Of a stretch of DNA of 64,000 bases, positions 14,687-24,500 are shown piece by piece. The notes beneath the pieces are model-generated. The model searched no databases and was not told where the DNA came from. It was given only the letters and a program-made list of their open reading frames with translations. The stretch is from Paraspadella gotoi. Taxonomy: Eukaryota > Chaetognatha. The DNA is taken from the NCBI GenBank assembly GCA_051294375.1, contig CM119268.1, positions 20,495,797-20,559,796 of the forward strand, given 5' to 3'. Position numbers and translations under genes: made by a program. Positions within the stretch are counted from its first letter, which is position 1; each line of letters opens with the position of its first letter.

Positions 14687-15010
14687 AAACAAATCTTTTT
14701 AAAAAATTGGTTTTTTTCTACCCCTTTATTTAATTTTAATTACGTAATTCTCAAAAAAATTATTAAAACTGAGTGGTTTACTATTGAATAAATTAAAAAC
14801 TTTTTTTTGGTGAAAATTGTTTTTTCAGTATTGTGTTTTATCTTGGGTGGAATTAGATGGTTATCTCGAGTCTATTGGTATTTTTTCCAGCCGTAAGATC
14901 TATCTACGAAGATGGCCTCAAAATGAAAAGGTGAGATATTACCATAAGGGACGGTGTTCTTTAGGTGTACTTTTCCTATACTAGTTCATCCGTAATCCGG
15001 GCTTGTTTTT
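14687..15010. repeat. Dispersed repeat, copy 2
   Basis: Colinear, diverged copy of 1-210. AAACAAATCTTTT, AAAACTGAGTGG and AAAAACTTTTTTTTGGTGA appear in the same order. It runs into a degenerate GA tract, as copy 1 runs into (CT)n. Confidence 0.5.
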
Positions 15011-15135
15011 TGTTTACGCTGTCGAAGATCGGCTCGGAAGAGAGAGAGAGAGGAGAGAGAGAGGAGAGACGAGAGAGAGATGAGGAGTGAGAGAGAGAAC
15101 CGAGAGAGAGGAGAGAGCAGTGGAGAGAGAGAGGA
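15011..15135. repeat. Degenerate (GA)n tract
   Basis: GAGAGA runs interrupted by GAG, AGACG and TGAGG. It explains the Ser/Leu-rich minus-strand frames here. Confidence 0.9.
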
Positions 15136-17400
15136 GAAATCGAATACAAAAAAGAGAAGAGGGAAAACAAAATAAAAACGTAAAGAGAACAGTCCAAGAT
15201 AAAAAAACAAGATAAGTCAAACTCGAACAAGAGAAACAGTTAATCCAAACCCTTCTCTCCTCCGACTCCGCCCCCCTGTCGCCTTCTGGTATCCTCCGCC
15301 ACAACCTCCCCCCTTCCCTTAAATCGAGTCCACCTCGAGATCTTGAGCGCGTCCGGTCACCCAACGGTTAGCGGCGCTGGACCTACGTTCATTCTCTGCA
15401 TCCAATCCCAGAACATCCCCTCTCCCACATTTCTCTTATCTCTATAACCTTTTGTTCACTGTTCGAATTGTAGTTTCCTTAATCGCTAATCCGTACTATT
15501 TTTTTTTTAGTCGCTATTCGAGTGAAAATTAATTACGGTTAGCATTAAAAAAACGTCTAGGGGGGGTGCGGTGCGGTCGATTTGGAAAAGTCAATGAAAT
15601 AATCTGTTTCTTCTCTTTCTTTTTCCTTCTTATTAGTGTATTTTATCTAGTTTTGTACGCAGCTCATTTGGCTTTTATTTTACGTCGGTGTTTTCTGTCC
15701 GTACATTTTAAAGTTACTTGTTTTGTTTAAAACTACTAATTCCTCTCTTTGGGTTATGTTCATTTGTTTCTTTCATGTCTTTTGTACGAGATCATTGTTG
15801 CCAATATAAAAAAGTATATGAAAAGTTTAGGAACTTCAGATCCATGAAGGCCTGAATCGGAAGGTAAAAAAAAATTCTTATGCAAATGAAGAAAGAAAAA
15901 AAAAATCCATTGAGATTCGCCTATTGATCTACATTTCGATTGGATCGATTCAATTGTTGGTTGTTGTTGTTTGTTGTTGTTTGTCTATCAGATCGTTACC
16001 CACCTTAATAAAACCGGTCTTGTTCTCCGGATTAATCTTAGATCATTTTGATTTTGTTTCAAATTACCCAGGGTTATTGATTACCGGAACGCTACGTTGA
16101 ACATTTATTGAATCCGTACTATTTTCAGGTCTGCGTTATTCTCTGGTTATTTCTTCCTTCTCATTTGCACTCCTACATTCAGTAGCGGGCATTTTCCAGG
16201 TTCTACCCGCCAGAAGACTATTGTTCCTCCCTTCCTTGACCTCCGGGTCGCCCATCGTGATGCTAAAGCTAATAATACATTCTATTGACTGCTATTTCCT
16301 GCCCGGTTCAATCCCAATCCTTCCCGATACCGCGCGTGGCGAAGAGGCTTGTCTCCGGCGGCTCGTACTCCGTACCCTCTCGGTGCGTCCTGTGAACAAA
16401 TCCCCGCACAGTCGCCCAGGACCCGTTCCTATGCGCTTGCTTGACGTCCGCTTCGTGAAGCATACCGACCTATGCAGTTCTTCAACTCCTACTCCCTTGG
16501 CGTCGCGAATATCAAAAACCTCCATTCGCGTGCCACATTTCCCACGCCTTACTCTCCTCTCATCCACCAGGAACAACCCGCAAACACCTCCACGGCTGGA
16601 TGCAGGTTCCACTAACAGTAAGTTCAATCGTGGAAAAGAAGGCGCAAACCCGTTGAAGTGCTGCACTGCTCCGCCTCCGCCTCCAACCGGGAATGCTACT
16701 TCAAGAGTGGGCAAACGACCGATGGTGCGACCTGGAGGCGCACAAGACGCGGGAGATCGTTGGACGCGGAGGCGGAGAAGGATCGTCGTGAGAGAGTCGG
16801 GGCCGTCGAGATCAGAGCTTCAGAGTGTGAGTTGTGGGAGATGTTCGGAGTTTATTTCGTTTTCCAGATGATTTCTCGGATCGAATGATTTAGTTGGTTG
16901 TCGTTGAATTTATAGACGTGTTTTACTGGCGTGAATGCGGTTGGATTAGTTTACATGAATCACATATGGGATTGAAATATTGTTAATAGGTTCAGTAATA
17001 ATAGTTCAGATTGATGGATGAGTTCTGAACGAATAGCTTCGGAACGATGCGTCAGTGATATTGGAATACATTTATTTAACATGAATATGTTTTATTCAAT
17101 ATATGTTCTATCGGTTAACACCTCAATAGGTTTCATTGTGGATGTTTTGGTTAAATATTCGTTTTCTCTTGTTGTTTAGTTTTTCTGATGTTGTTTTCTG
17201 ATGTTGTTTTCTCACATTCGTTTTATAAACGTATTTAAGAATTTAAACAGGTATAGCGCTATTTATAGGCCTTGTTGCAATCTTGTAATAAAACAATTTC
17301 TGTGAAATTCAAAATTTTTCTGTCTGTCAATGTAAAAGCGTAATTTATAATAATTTACCTATGTGTACATTAAATATCTCTGATCTCTAGTTGGATCCAA
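15136..17400. other. Mostly unique DNA; one unrecognised GC-richer ORF
   Basis: Mixed-composition sequence. A short stretch (15837-15935) resembles the reverse complement of 5290-5402 (ATTCTTATGCAAATGAAG and ATCCATTGAGATTCG blocks), hinting at an old inverted repeat. (GTTGTT)n words occur at 15957-15985. The only notable frame is listed separately at 16221-16871. Confidence 0.45.
16221..16871 (+). CDS. Unrecognised ORF, coding status doubtful
   Basis: A 216-codon plus-strand frame in a locally GC-richer patch. The opposite strand is also open for 140 codons (16292-16714), so either or neither may be real. The plus product is Pro/Arg/Ser-rich with a CTAPPPPPTG segment and no domain I know. 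The minus product starts MPTLEVAFPVGGGG and also matches nothing I recognise. No flanking splice sites or poly-A signal can be tied to it. Chance openness in GC-rich DNA is the simplest explanation. Confidence 0.15.
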   Translation: MFLPSLTSGSPIVMLKLIIHSIDCYFLPGSIPILPDTARGEEACLRRLVLRTLSVRPVNKSPHSRPGPVPMRLLDVRFVKHTDLCSSSTPTPLASRISKTSIRVPHFPRLTLLSSTRNNPQTPPRLDAGSTNSKFNRGKEGANPLKCCTAPPPPPTGNATSRVGKRPMVRPGGAQDAGDRWTRRRRRIVVRESGPSRSELQSVSCGRCSEFISFSR

Positions 17401-17860
17401 AATCGGCGTTTAGCATTCACAGGCAGAGAAGAGATGAGCAAGGAGAGGGAGACTGTAATGAGAGAGGCAGAGAAAACCGCAGAAGTTAAATGCACAGGCC
17501 AGCTGAATGGGCCTCACCATCCTCTAACCTCTGATACCCACCCCGACCTTTACCCCCCGGAGCTATCGAGTTACTCCGATGATGTCCGGTACGCGAGGGA
17601 GAGGAGGATGAGTCGAGAGAAATGGTTTGAGACCAAACGGAGGTTTTTTCGTTGGTTCTCGTCGGCGACAATGTCGGAAATTCGTCTCATCTCTCTCTCC
17701 CTCCTTCTCGTCCTATATCTCTCTCCGCTCCTGACATCTCTCTCTCTCCTCTCTCTCTGAATCTCACTCACATCCTTCCCACCTCCTCTCTCTTCCTCCC
17801 CTCGTCGTCTGCTTACTCTCAGATCGTCTCTTTCTCTCTCTGACCTGTACCCTTTTCTCT
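17401..17860. repeat. Dispersed repeat segment, related to 446-830
   Basis: Shares ordered blocks with 540-770, including AAGTTAAATGCA, CTCTAACC, GAGTCGA, TTTGAGACCAA and GGTTTTTTCGTTGG. It then becomes a degenerate TCTCTC tract to about 17850. Confidence 0.45.
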
Positions 17861-18069
17861 ATCCCCCCTCCCCTCCCTAACACCCTCTATGCTCTAAGAA
17901 AAAACAAAGGATAAAAATTACCGGCCAATCCGTCAATTGTTATTGATTATACTAAAGAAAAAAATTAAAAAAGCGGCGAAGGGGATGAGGAGGGAAAAAC
18001 CCAAAAATCCCCTCAATTTCCACCCCCCAAATTCCCGCCCATCGCGTACTTTTCCGGTTCATTGTCTTC

Positions 18070-18660
18070 CCCCCTAGCTCAATTCCCCCCGCGACTATCC
18101 GAGTGTTCCACGCACATTGCAGAGATTCTCAATTCCCCCCCACGGTTATCGAGGTACATGCCCACCCCTCAGAATTCCTACTCCCCACGTTCGAAATTCC
18201 CCCCCCCTTCTCTATTTTCTCCCCCCCATCTCCCCAATTCCCCCTCCTCAATTCCCCCCTCGATTCTCCCCCCTGTCCTCAATATTCCCCGGCCTCATTC
18301 CCCGTCAATATCCCCCCGTCCAATTCGCCCACTCAATTCCCCCCTCGATCCCCCCCCTCAATTCCCGCCCTCGATCCCCCCTCAATTCGCGTCCCCTCAA
18401 TCCCCCTCCCAATTCCCACCCCCAATATCCCCCCCAATTCCCCCCCTCCCAATTTCCCCCCTCAGATTCCCCCCCTCAATTCCCCCCCTCAATTCCCCCT
18501 CAATTCCCCTCCCAACCGCCCATCCGATCCCCCCTCCAATCCCCCCTCCAATTCCCCCCCTCAATTCCCCCCCTCGATTCCCCCCCTCAATTCCCCCCTC
18601 AATTCCCCCCCTAATTCCCCCCTCAATTCCCCCCCTCACAATTCCCCCCCTCGATCCCCC
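18070..18660. repeat. CCCCCC-TCAATT minisatellite (G4/i-motif prone)
   Basis: About 40 copies of a 12-15 base unit, ATTCCCCCCCTCA, with variable C-run length. The minus strand carries one G-run of 5-7 per unit, so serial G-quadruplexes are possible on that strand and i-motifs on this one. The 165-219-codon Pro-rich frames are repeat translations. Confidence 0.93.
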
Positions 18661-18729
18661 ACTTCCCGCCAAAAAAGAAAGGACCCAGAAAGAAAAAGAG
18701 GATAAATTGTGGAATACATGAAAGACGTC

Positions 18730-18754
18730 NNNNNNNNNNNNNNNNNNNNNNNNN
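18730..18754. other. Assembly gap, 25 N
   Basis: Exactly 25 Ns, a length shared by five gaps in the window and therefore probably a fixed-size placeholder. No shared sequence is obvious between its flanks. Confidence 0.95.
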
Positions 18755-18939
18755 TAATGTTGGGGTTGATGTGAGGAGAGCGCCGGCGCTAAGGTGAAGA
18801 CCAGAGAGAGAACAGGAATTTTTGGGTTTTTTTTTTCAGCGCTTGAGTGAAAAAAGTGCGAATGAGAAAGATTTTTTTGGGGGGGGCTCTCTTTTCCAAG
18901 AGTGCCCCGTTTTCGTTCGTTTTCAACCTTAAACACTAA

Positions 18940-19225
18940 TCTATAACCCAAATTCTTAACCTTAATTACAAACTAAGTCCTTTACCTTAATCCCTAACCT
19001 AATCCCTAACCTAATCCCTAGCCTAATCCTTAACCTCATCCCTAACCTAATCCCTAACCTAATCCCTAACCTAATCCCTAACCTAATCCATAACCTAATC
19101 CCTAACCTAATCAGTATCCTAATCAATAACCTAATCCCTAACCTAATCCATAACCTAATCCCTAACCTAATCCCTAACCTAATCCCTAACCTAATCCCTA
19201 ACCTAATCTCTAACTTTAATCTTTA
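18940..19225. repeat. Interstitial telomere-like array
   Basis: About 20 copies of the 12-base unit CCTAATCCCTAA with a few variants (CCATAA, CAGTAT). On the minus strand this reads TTAGGG + ATTAGG, a metazoan telomere hexamer alternating with a variant. Diverged copies trail off on both sides. A looser version of the same words occurs at 31015-31115. Confidence 0.92.
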
Positions 19226-19458
19226 CCTAAAAAAATTGAACTTAATTCAGATCAGAATTTAAGATAAAATGGGTTGTTCTCGAAAAATGAAGCCTTTTTG
19301 TGTTTTTTGTTTTTTTGTTGTTTTTTTTCGGATTGAGGACCAAAGGTGAGGAAAGGGAATAAAAATGGGGAAAAGGTAAGTTGGAATGAAATGGCAAGTT
19401 AAATTCCACAATATTTCATATCAAAATAAATGTAATGAAATAAAAGTCAATCCTTTAC

Positions 19459-19536
19459 CTTGATGATGATAATGATGATGATGATAATGATGATGATGAT
19501 AAGTGATGATGATGATAATGATGATGATAAGTGATT
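19459..19536 (-). repeat. (ATC)n tail of non-LTR element
   Basis: (ATGATG)n on plus, ATC repeats on minus, directly after the end of the reverse transcriptase fragment. Several non-LTR clades end in a short simple repeat instead of poly-A, so this probably marks the 3' end of the element. It also accounts for the His/Ser run at the end of the overlapping frame. Confidence 0.7.
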
Positions 19537-20312
19537 ATAGAACACGATTTAAAAATTAGTGTGTTTAGCTTTAGGACAATCAAAAACGTAAATTTTAAGA
19601 TAACAATGATTAGATGTTCTATCCTCGTGGTAACAAAATGTAATTGGAGATTTGTACGTCTTCGGGTCGTCAAGTTCAATTCTTCTAAGATGTCTCGAAA
19701 AAGTAAATTGTTTTTGATGATGTTTTCTCGCCTTCCTTTGGCTCTTGAGATGATTTTGTGTTTGAGGGAGGATTCTCCTGCTTCATCGTATACGAGCTTT
19801 GATGTATGGATTGCAAGATTTAAAAATGTTCTTATGTCCCTCAATTGTAGCTTCTCTAATTTAGACCACTGATGATCGGACATTGTAAGCCATATGACAA
19901 TGGAGTAATCAAAAATAGAAGTGACAAGGCTATTGTAAACCTGAAACACAGGTCTAAATTTGTTTATTTTTCCTTTGTTTGCTAGTTTTTTGATGGCCAT
20001 AATTTTTGTTTTTGCTTTGTCAGTGAGTTGGTCAATGAATTTGCTCCATTGTAGTTTATTATCTAGGACCATCCCAAGCAGTTTGAATTCCCTGTTGAAA
20101 ACAACCTTGAAGTTTTATAGAATGATGGCTTGGATACCTACTAAATATGGTTGCAACTGGTTTCACACCATCTTACAATTTTGTTGAGAACTGGTTGTAG
20201 TTTGTCTTTTGCTTCATCTAGAGTTTTCCCGCTCGCCCAGATGGATGTGTCGTCTGCATACTTTGCACCCCTGCTTACCTGGAAGATCGTCCACGTAAAA
20301 AGTAAAGATGTT
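19537..20312 (-). pseudogene. 5'-truncated non-LTR retrotransposon: reverse transcriptase C-terminal part
   Basis: Minus strand. Reads FTFYVDDLPG, then after one frameshift GAKYADDTSIWASG, which contains the YADD catalytic motif of reverse transcriptases (plus-strand bases 20249-20260). After a second frame change it continues with FKLLGMVLDNKLQW, the usual post-catalytic (thumb) block, then SIFDYSIVIWLTMSDHQW and KLEKLQLRDIR, the standard C-terminal region of CR1/Jockey/I-type elements. The last open stretch is about 205 codons (to 20072). There are at least two frame breaks and no upstream RT motifs, endonuclease or ORF1. The 5' end abuts a GA-rich tract. The fragment is a dead insertion truncated at the 5' end, as is typical. 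The clade is not fixed. Confidence 0.88.
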
Positions 20313-20339
20313 GGACTGAGGGACTGAGGGACTGAGGAC

Positions 20340-20520
20340 TGAGGGAGAGAGAGAGAAAGAGAGAGAGAGGGAGAGAGAGAGAAACAGAGAAAGAGAGAGA
20401 GGTAAAGACAGAGAAAGAGAGAGAGAGAGAGGCAGAGAGAGAAAAAGAGAGAGGAACGAGCAGAAGAGGGGATAAAAGAGGAGCTTAGAGTATGAGAACA
20501 AGAGAAAAAAGAGAGAGACT
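20340..20520. repeat. Degenerate (GA)n tract
   Basis: GAGAGA runs with A/G interruptions, preceded by three GGACTGAG repeats at 20313-20340. It sits at the 5' truncation point of the non-LTR element. Confidence 0.88.
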
Positions 20521-21149
20521 CAGAGAGAGGTAGCAGAGTTTCTCTTTTCGGCGAGCTCGAGTGGGTGACGAGAGAAAAGAGAGCTTAGGCTAATCTTCAG
20601 TACGTACGATGAAAAGAAAAGAGAGCAGAATTCTCAGACGTTCCTGGTAGACGAGCTCATGAGGTAGTAATAGAAGAGTTACGACTGCGTCGTCTGCACC
20701 CTTTGCTAGACTGTGAGACGAAATCAATTCATCTAAAAGCTAAGACGTTAGCAAGGAGACGCAGAACGGCTCTAAAGAGAGGAGAGAGAGAACTGAGAAG
20801 AGCAAATATCGACGAGAGAGACGAGAGTAAGACAGATGAGAGAGGACAATTTCTCGTTATCTCTTTTTATTATTCCCCTTCTATTATTCCTATATCTTTT
20901 TCTCAATTTTTTTTCGTTATGGAATCGAGAGACAGCTTTTTTTGGCATTTGGCCGCGCACACAAGAAAGAAACTAAAAAAAGAAAGAAAAAGAAAGAAAG
21001 ACCTAAAAAGACCTTCGTGCCTACGCAGAGAACTCCTCTCCACTTCTTCTCCTTCCTCTCTCTGACCACATGACTCCGCTATTGGCTCATCCTGCATAAT
21101 GCACTTCACTCTACCAGTCTCCACCCGAATTCTCTCTCTCCTTTGCCTG
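20521..21149. other. No gene recognised; AAAG-rich end
   Basis: Mixed sequence with GAGA-rich patches. (AAAG)n lies at 20965-21000, followed by GACCTTCG and GCAGAGAAC words that reappear right after the gap at 21150. Confidence 0.5.
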
Positions 21150-21174
21150 NNNNNNNNNNNNNNNNNNNNNNNNN
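21150..21174. other. Assembly gap, 25 N
   Basis: Fixed-size gap. Sequence just after it ((AAAG)n, GACCTTCG, GCAGAGAAC, CATGATTGCATTGG) is a rough copy of 20965-21090 just before it, suggesting an unmerged, error-rich contig overlap. Confidence 0.9.
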
Positions 21175-21897
21175 AAAAAAAAAGAAAGAAAAGAAAGAAA
21201 GAAAAAAGACCTTCGTCAGCAGAGAACCATGATTGCATTGGAATTGCAAATGCAAACACCACAGCCACCGATCTCTCTCTCTCTCTCTCTCTCTCNNNNN
21301 NNNNNNNNNNNNNNNNNNNNNNNNNNNNNNNNNNNNNNNNNNNNNNNNNNNNNNNNNNNNNNNNNNNNNNNNNNNNNNNNNNNNNNNNNNNNNNNNNNNN
21401 NNNNNNNNNNNNNNNNNNNNNNNNNNNNNNNNNNNNNNNNNNNNNNNNNNNNNNNNNNCCACTAAAGAGGGAAAACAAAAAAGTTGAGCAATGATCACGA
21501 AATCACACGAAATCACTCAGATCACGTGACTAAAAGATTTATCAGAAGAAAAATGGAGCAGAGAAAAAAATGGAAAAAAAGGGAAGAAATCGGAAAGGAA
21601 ATGGACAATAAAAAACAGGGAACAAAGAAAGAGAAAGAATAAAACAAAGAATAAAACCGTACATAACCGTAAAAGATATTGTCAATTTATCAATAAATAT
21701 ATCAATATTATTTTATAATATTATTTAATACTAATTAACTTATACTTCACTAAAACGAGTCAAAGTCGCGGACTTTATTGTAAATGTTGTTCAATTTTTT
21801 CACTCACAGTCACCGGTATTTTTGGTGACTTTTTGTTGCTTGATTAGTTTACTAATTGAACACTTGCATATCTTATGAATCCATGTTGTCTCCCATG
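21175..21897. other. (CT)n with 163-N gap, then AT-rich DNA
   Basis: (AAAG)n, then (CT)n from 21277 into Ns at 21296-21458, then A-rich unique DNA. No gene recognised. The gap probably hides an over-long microsatellite. Confidence 0.7.
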
Positions 21898-22145
21898 TTC
21901 CTCGCTGTTGTCAACTTCATCGCTGTCGTCTTCAACTTCATCGCTGTTGTCTTCATCTTCCTCACTGTTGTCTTCAACTTTATCGCTGTTATCTACAGCT
22001 TCATCGCTTTTGTCTTCAGCTTCCTCATTGTTGTCTTCATCTTCGTCGCTGTTGTTTTCAACTTCATCGCTTTTGTCTTCAGCTTCCTCGTTGTTGTCTT
22101 CAACTTCATCGCTGTTGTCTTCAACTGCATCGCTGTTGTTTTTCA
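21898..22145. repeat. 21-bp minisatellite open on both strands
   Basis: About 11-12 copies of a 21-base unit (CTTCATCGCTGTTGTCTTCAA with variants). Because 21 is a multiple of three, it stays open in several frames. The minus strand gives a 7-residue acidic repeat (EDNSDEV, EDNNEEA, EDKSDEA), the plus strand a hydrophobic or Ser/Leu repeat. There is no flanking gene structure, so a protein is not supported. Confidence 0.9.
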
Positions 22146-22272
22146 TTAGCAAACTCGTCTAAATTACGACGCAATTTTTCCGCGCGTAAATCTCTTCCCA
22201 TAGACGGCCTCTGACGTCTGGACGAGAAAATGTAAGAAAATACCCAGGATTTGCAAGAACGCCCCATTGCCT

Positions 22273-22492
22273 NNNNNNNNNNNNNNNNNNNNNNNNNNNN
22301 NNNNNNNNNNNNNNNNNNNNNNNNNNNNNNNNNNNNNNNNNNNNNNNNNNNNNNNNNNNNNNNNNNNNNNNNNNNNNNNNNNNNNNNNNNNNNNNNNNNN
22401 NNNNNNNNNNNNNNNNNNNNNNNNNNNNNNNNNNNNNNNNNNNNNNNNNNNNNNNNNNNNNNNNNNNNNNNNNNNNNNNNNNNNNNNNNNNN

Positions 22493-22520
<28 letters not shown>
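22273..22520. repeat. 220-N gap ending in (TA)n
   Basis: Ns at 22273-22492 followed by a TA dinucleotide run to about 22521. The gap is probably a collapsed (TA)n. Confidence 0.8.
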
Positions 22521-22523
<3 letters not shown>

Positions 22524-22796
22524 TTTTAAAGAGCTTTTTTCTGGAAATATCACATTATATAACATTTTTAATAATGTATTCTTATCTTATAACTATAAAA
22601 TTTTGTATTATATTACACCGAAAAATCCGTTTTACCGAATCTCTCCTAATCGCGTTAGCGGTTCACAGCAAGGCTGACGGATTTCAATTTTTTTTCTTCT
22701 CGATTTTCGATTTTTTTTTTTCGCGCGAGAATTTAAAGGGAAAAAGCCTCTAACTCGATAATGCTGAGAATAATGCGGGGGAAATCCCATATCCCG

Positions 22797-22802
<6 letters not shown>

Positions 22803-22834
<32 letters not shown>

Positions 22835-22990
22835 NNNNNNNNNNNNNNNNNNNNNNNNNNNNNNNNNNNNNNNNNNNNNNNNNNNNNNNNNNNNNNNNNN
22901 NNNNNNNNNNNNNNNNNNNNNNNNNNNNNNNNNNNNNNNNNNNNNNNNNNNNNNNNNNNNNNNNNNNNNNNNNNNNNNNNNCTCTCTCTC
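22803..22990. repeat. (CT)n microsatellite with 147-N gap
   Basis: (CT)n at 22803-22834, Ns at 22835-22981, then CT again. The gap lies inside the microsatellite. Confidence 0.9.
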
Positions 22991-23243
22991 CCCTCCTATC
23001 TCTCCATAACCAGCCGCCGGAAAAAATTGTCACGATTTTTAGGGGAATTTCCCCCCCTGTTATTTAAAGAGAAAAAAATAAAAATAAAATAAAAAGATAA
23101 GAATAAAAAAGGAAAAAGGAAAAAAGAGAAAAAAAGGTCAAATCAGTAGGAAAAAACTGTGGGCGATTTGAACCAACGATTAGATTTATTTTAAGAGCCT
23201 GAGTTTGACGGGAAAACATTTGAGGGAAAAGTGGGAGGGAGAA

Positions 23244-23248
<5 letters not shown>

Positions 23249-23296
<48 letters not shown>
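23249..23296. repeat. (AG)n microsatellite
   Basis: Pure AG run flanked by degenerate GA-rich sequence to about 23390. The surrounding 23045-23130 is A-rich with AAAAT words. Confidence 0.93.
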
Positions 23297-23300
<4 letters not shown>

Positions 23301-23827
23301 TGGGGGAGAGAGTGAGACACAGGGTTGACATGGACATGGAGAGAAAGAAGGGGAGAGAGAGAGAGAGTGGAAAGGGAGAGAGAAAAGGGAGAACAATATT
23401 GTACTACTAATAAACATTACTGAGTAAAAAAATTATATTAAAAATTTTGCAATTTATGCAGTGGGCTATATTTCTACATACAATCTTAGAAAATGAAGAA
23501 GTTGTCAAAAACTTTTGCTCAACTTCTGACCCTTTTAATATAAAAATCGCGGGCAAAAAATTATTTATCTGAAAAATTTGACTTTTTTTGATTCGAATGA
23601 GTTTTTGTTCGGTAAAATGGGATTAAAACGCAGGTGTGAGGAAAAGAAGGATGAAAAAAATCTGGCCTTTTCAATCATTTATAAAACCAATCATTTATAA
23701 TATTATAATAATGTTTTTTTTATATATTAATATAACCTATGGGGGTTTTCATTTATGGTATATTTTATCAAAAGTAATGAAAAGTTGATATAGGAGGCCT
23801 TAAACCACCAAAGCCTGTCCAAAGTCA

Positions 23828-23893
23828 GGGGCAAGATAGCTTATTTATTAAATGAATGGATAATTTTTATATTGGTTGTACCAATTTCATAGT
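23828..23893 (+). repeat. Dispersed ~60-bp module, copy a
   Basis: AAGATAGCTTATTTATT, then AATGAATGGATAATTTTT, then ATATTGGTTGTACCAATTTCA. The same ordered blocks occur at 24408-24470 (inverted) and 27716-27778 (direct). The end contains a TTGGT/ACCAA inverted pair. Confidence 0.75.
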
Positions 23894-23902
23894 AATATGA
23901 AC

Positions 23903-24091
23903 AGACTTAATGTAGCTGTAAATGATGGTGTCCGTAAGATTTTTGGATATAATCGATAGGAAAGTGTGAGAGAACTTAGCCTTAGGAGTATGTTTTGATA
24001 CCACGACCTATCTACAATTTTTAATAATCGTAGGAAAACCTTTATCTCAAAGATCTATACAATGAAAAATACTGTTCTTCAGAAACTTGTT
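23903..24091 (+). pseudogene. Non-LTR retrotransposon fragment, RT C-terminal region
   Basis: One 63-codon frame with two in-frame stops. It reads RLNVAVNDGVRKIFGYNR, stop, ESVRELSLRSMF, stop, YHDLSTIFNNRRKTFISKIY. This matches the pattern after the RT domain in many CR1/Jockey-like elements (L.VA.N...R...G..R..S..EL......F......R...F..K). The 150 bases after it look like a 3' UTR ending in TGATGATGAT and AATAAAA near 24240. It is bracketed by inverted copies of the 60-bp module. Confidence 0.65.
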
Positions 24092-24407
24092 CCGTTTTTT
24101 ACAACATAAGAATTAATTAATTAATCTTATTTAATTAACTGTTTTTGTTTTTTCTCTCTCTATTTTATTATCTTTTTCGTTTGCACAGACTTAGTCTATG
24201 TTTGTTTGTTGATGATGATTGTACTGAATGAACCTTGTTGAATAAAATCGCATATGTATATAATAACTCTTTCATGAAGTTCGTGAAAAATTAGAAAAAC
24301 CATTATTTTGCACTGAAAATTAAATTAATGCATTTGAAATATATTTTTTAAAATTCTTTACCATTTAAAAAATGTATTTTCAAAATTCAAATTTTTTCTG
24401 AAATTTG

Positions 24408-24500
24408 TACAACCAATATAAAAATTATCCATTCATTCAATAAATATAAAATAAGCTATCTTGCCTAAACGGGCGAAACGGGCTCATGCTCAATACAATA
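24408..24500 (-). repeat. Dispersed ~60-bp module, copy b (inverted)
   Basis: Reverse complement of the module at 23828-23893, preceded on its own strand by GAGCATGAGCCCGTTT, which also precedes the copy at 27716. With copy a it makes an inverted pair around the RT fragment. Confidence 0.75.

Noticed and set aside
15361-15420. ACGGTTAGCGGCGCTGGAC looking like a tRNA A-box
   Set aside because: No acceptable T-arm or B-box follows (only CCAATCCCAGAAC), and no stems close.
18062-18721. Three overlapping Pro-rich frames up to 219 codons
   Set aside because: All are readings of the CCCCCC-TCAATT array.
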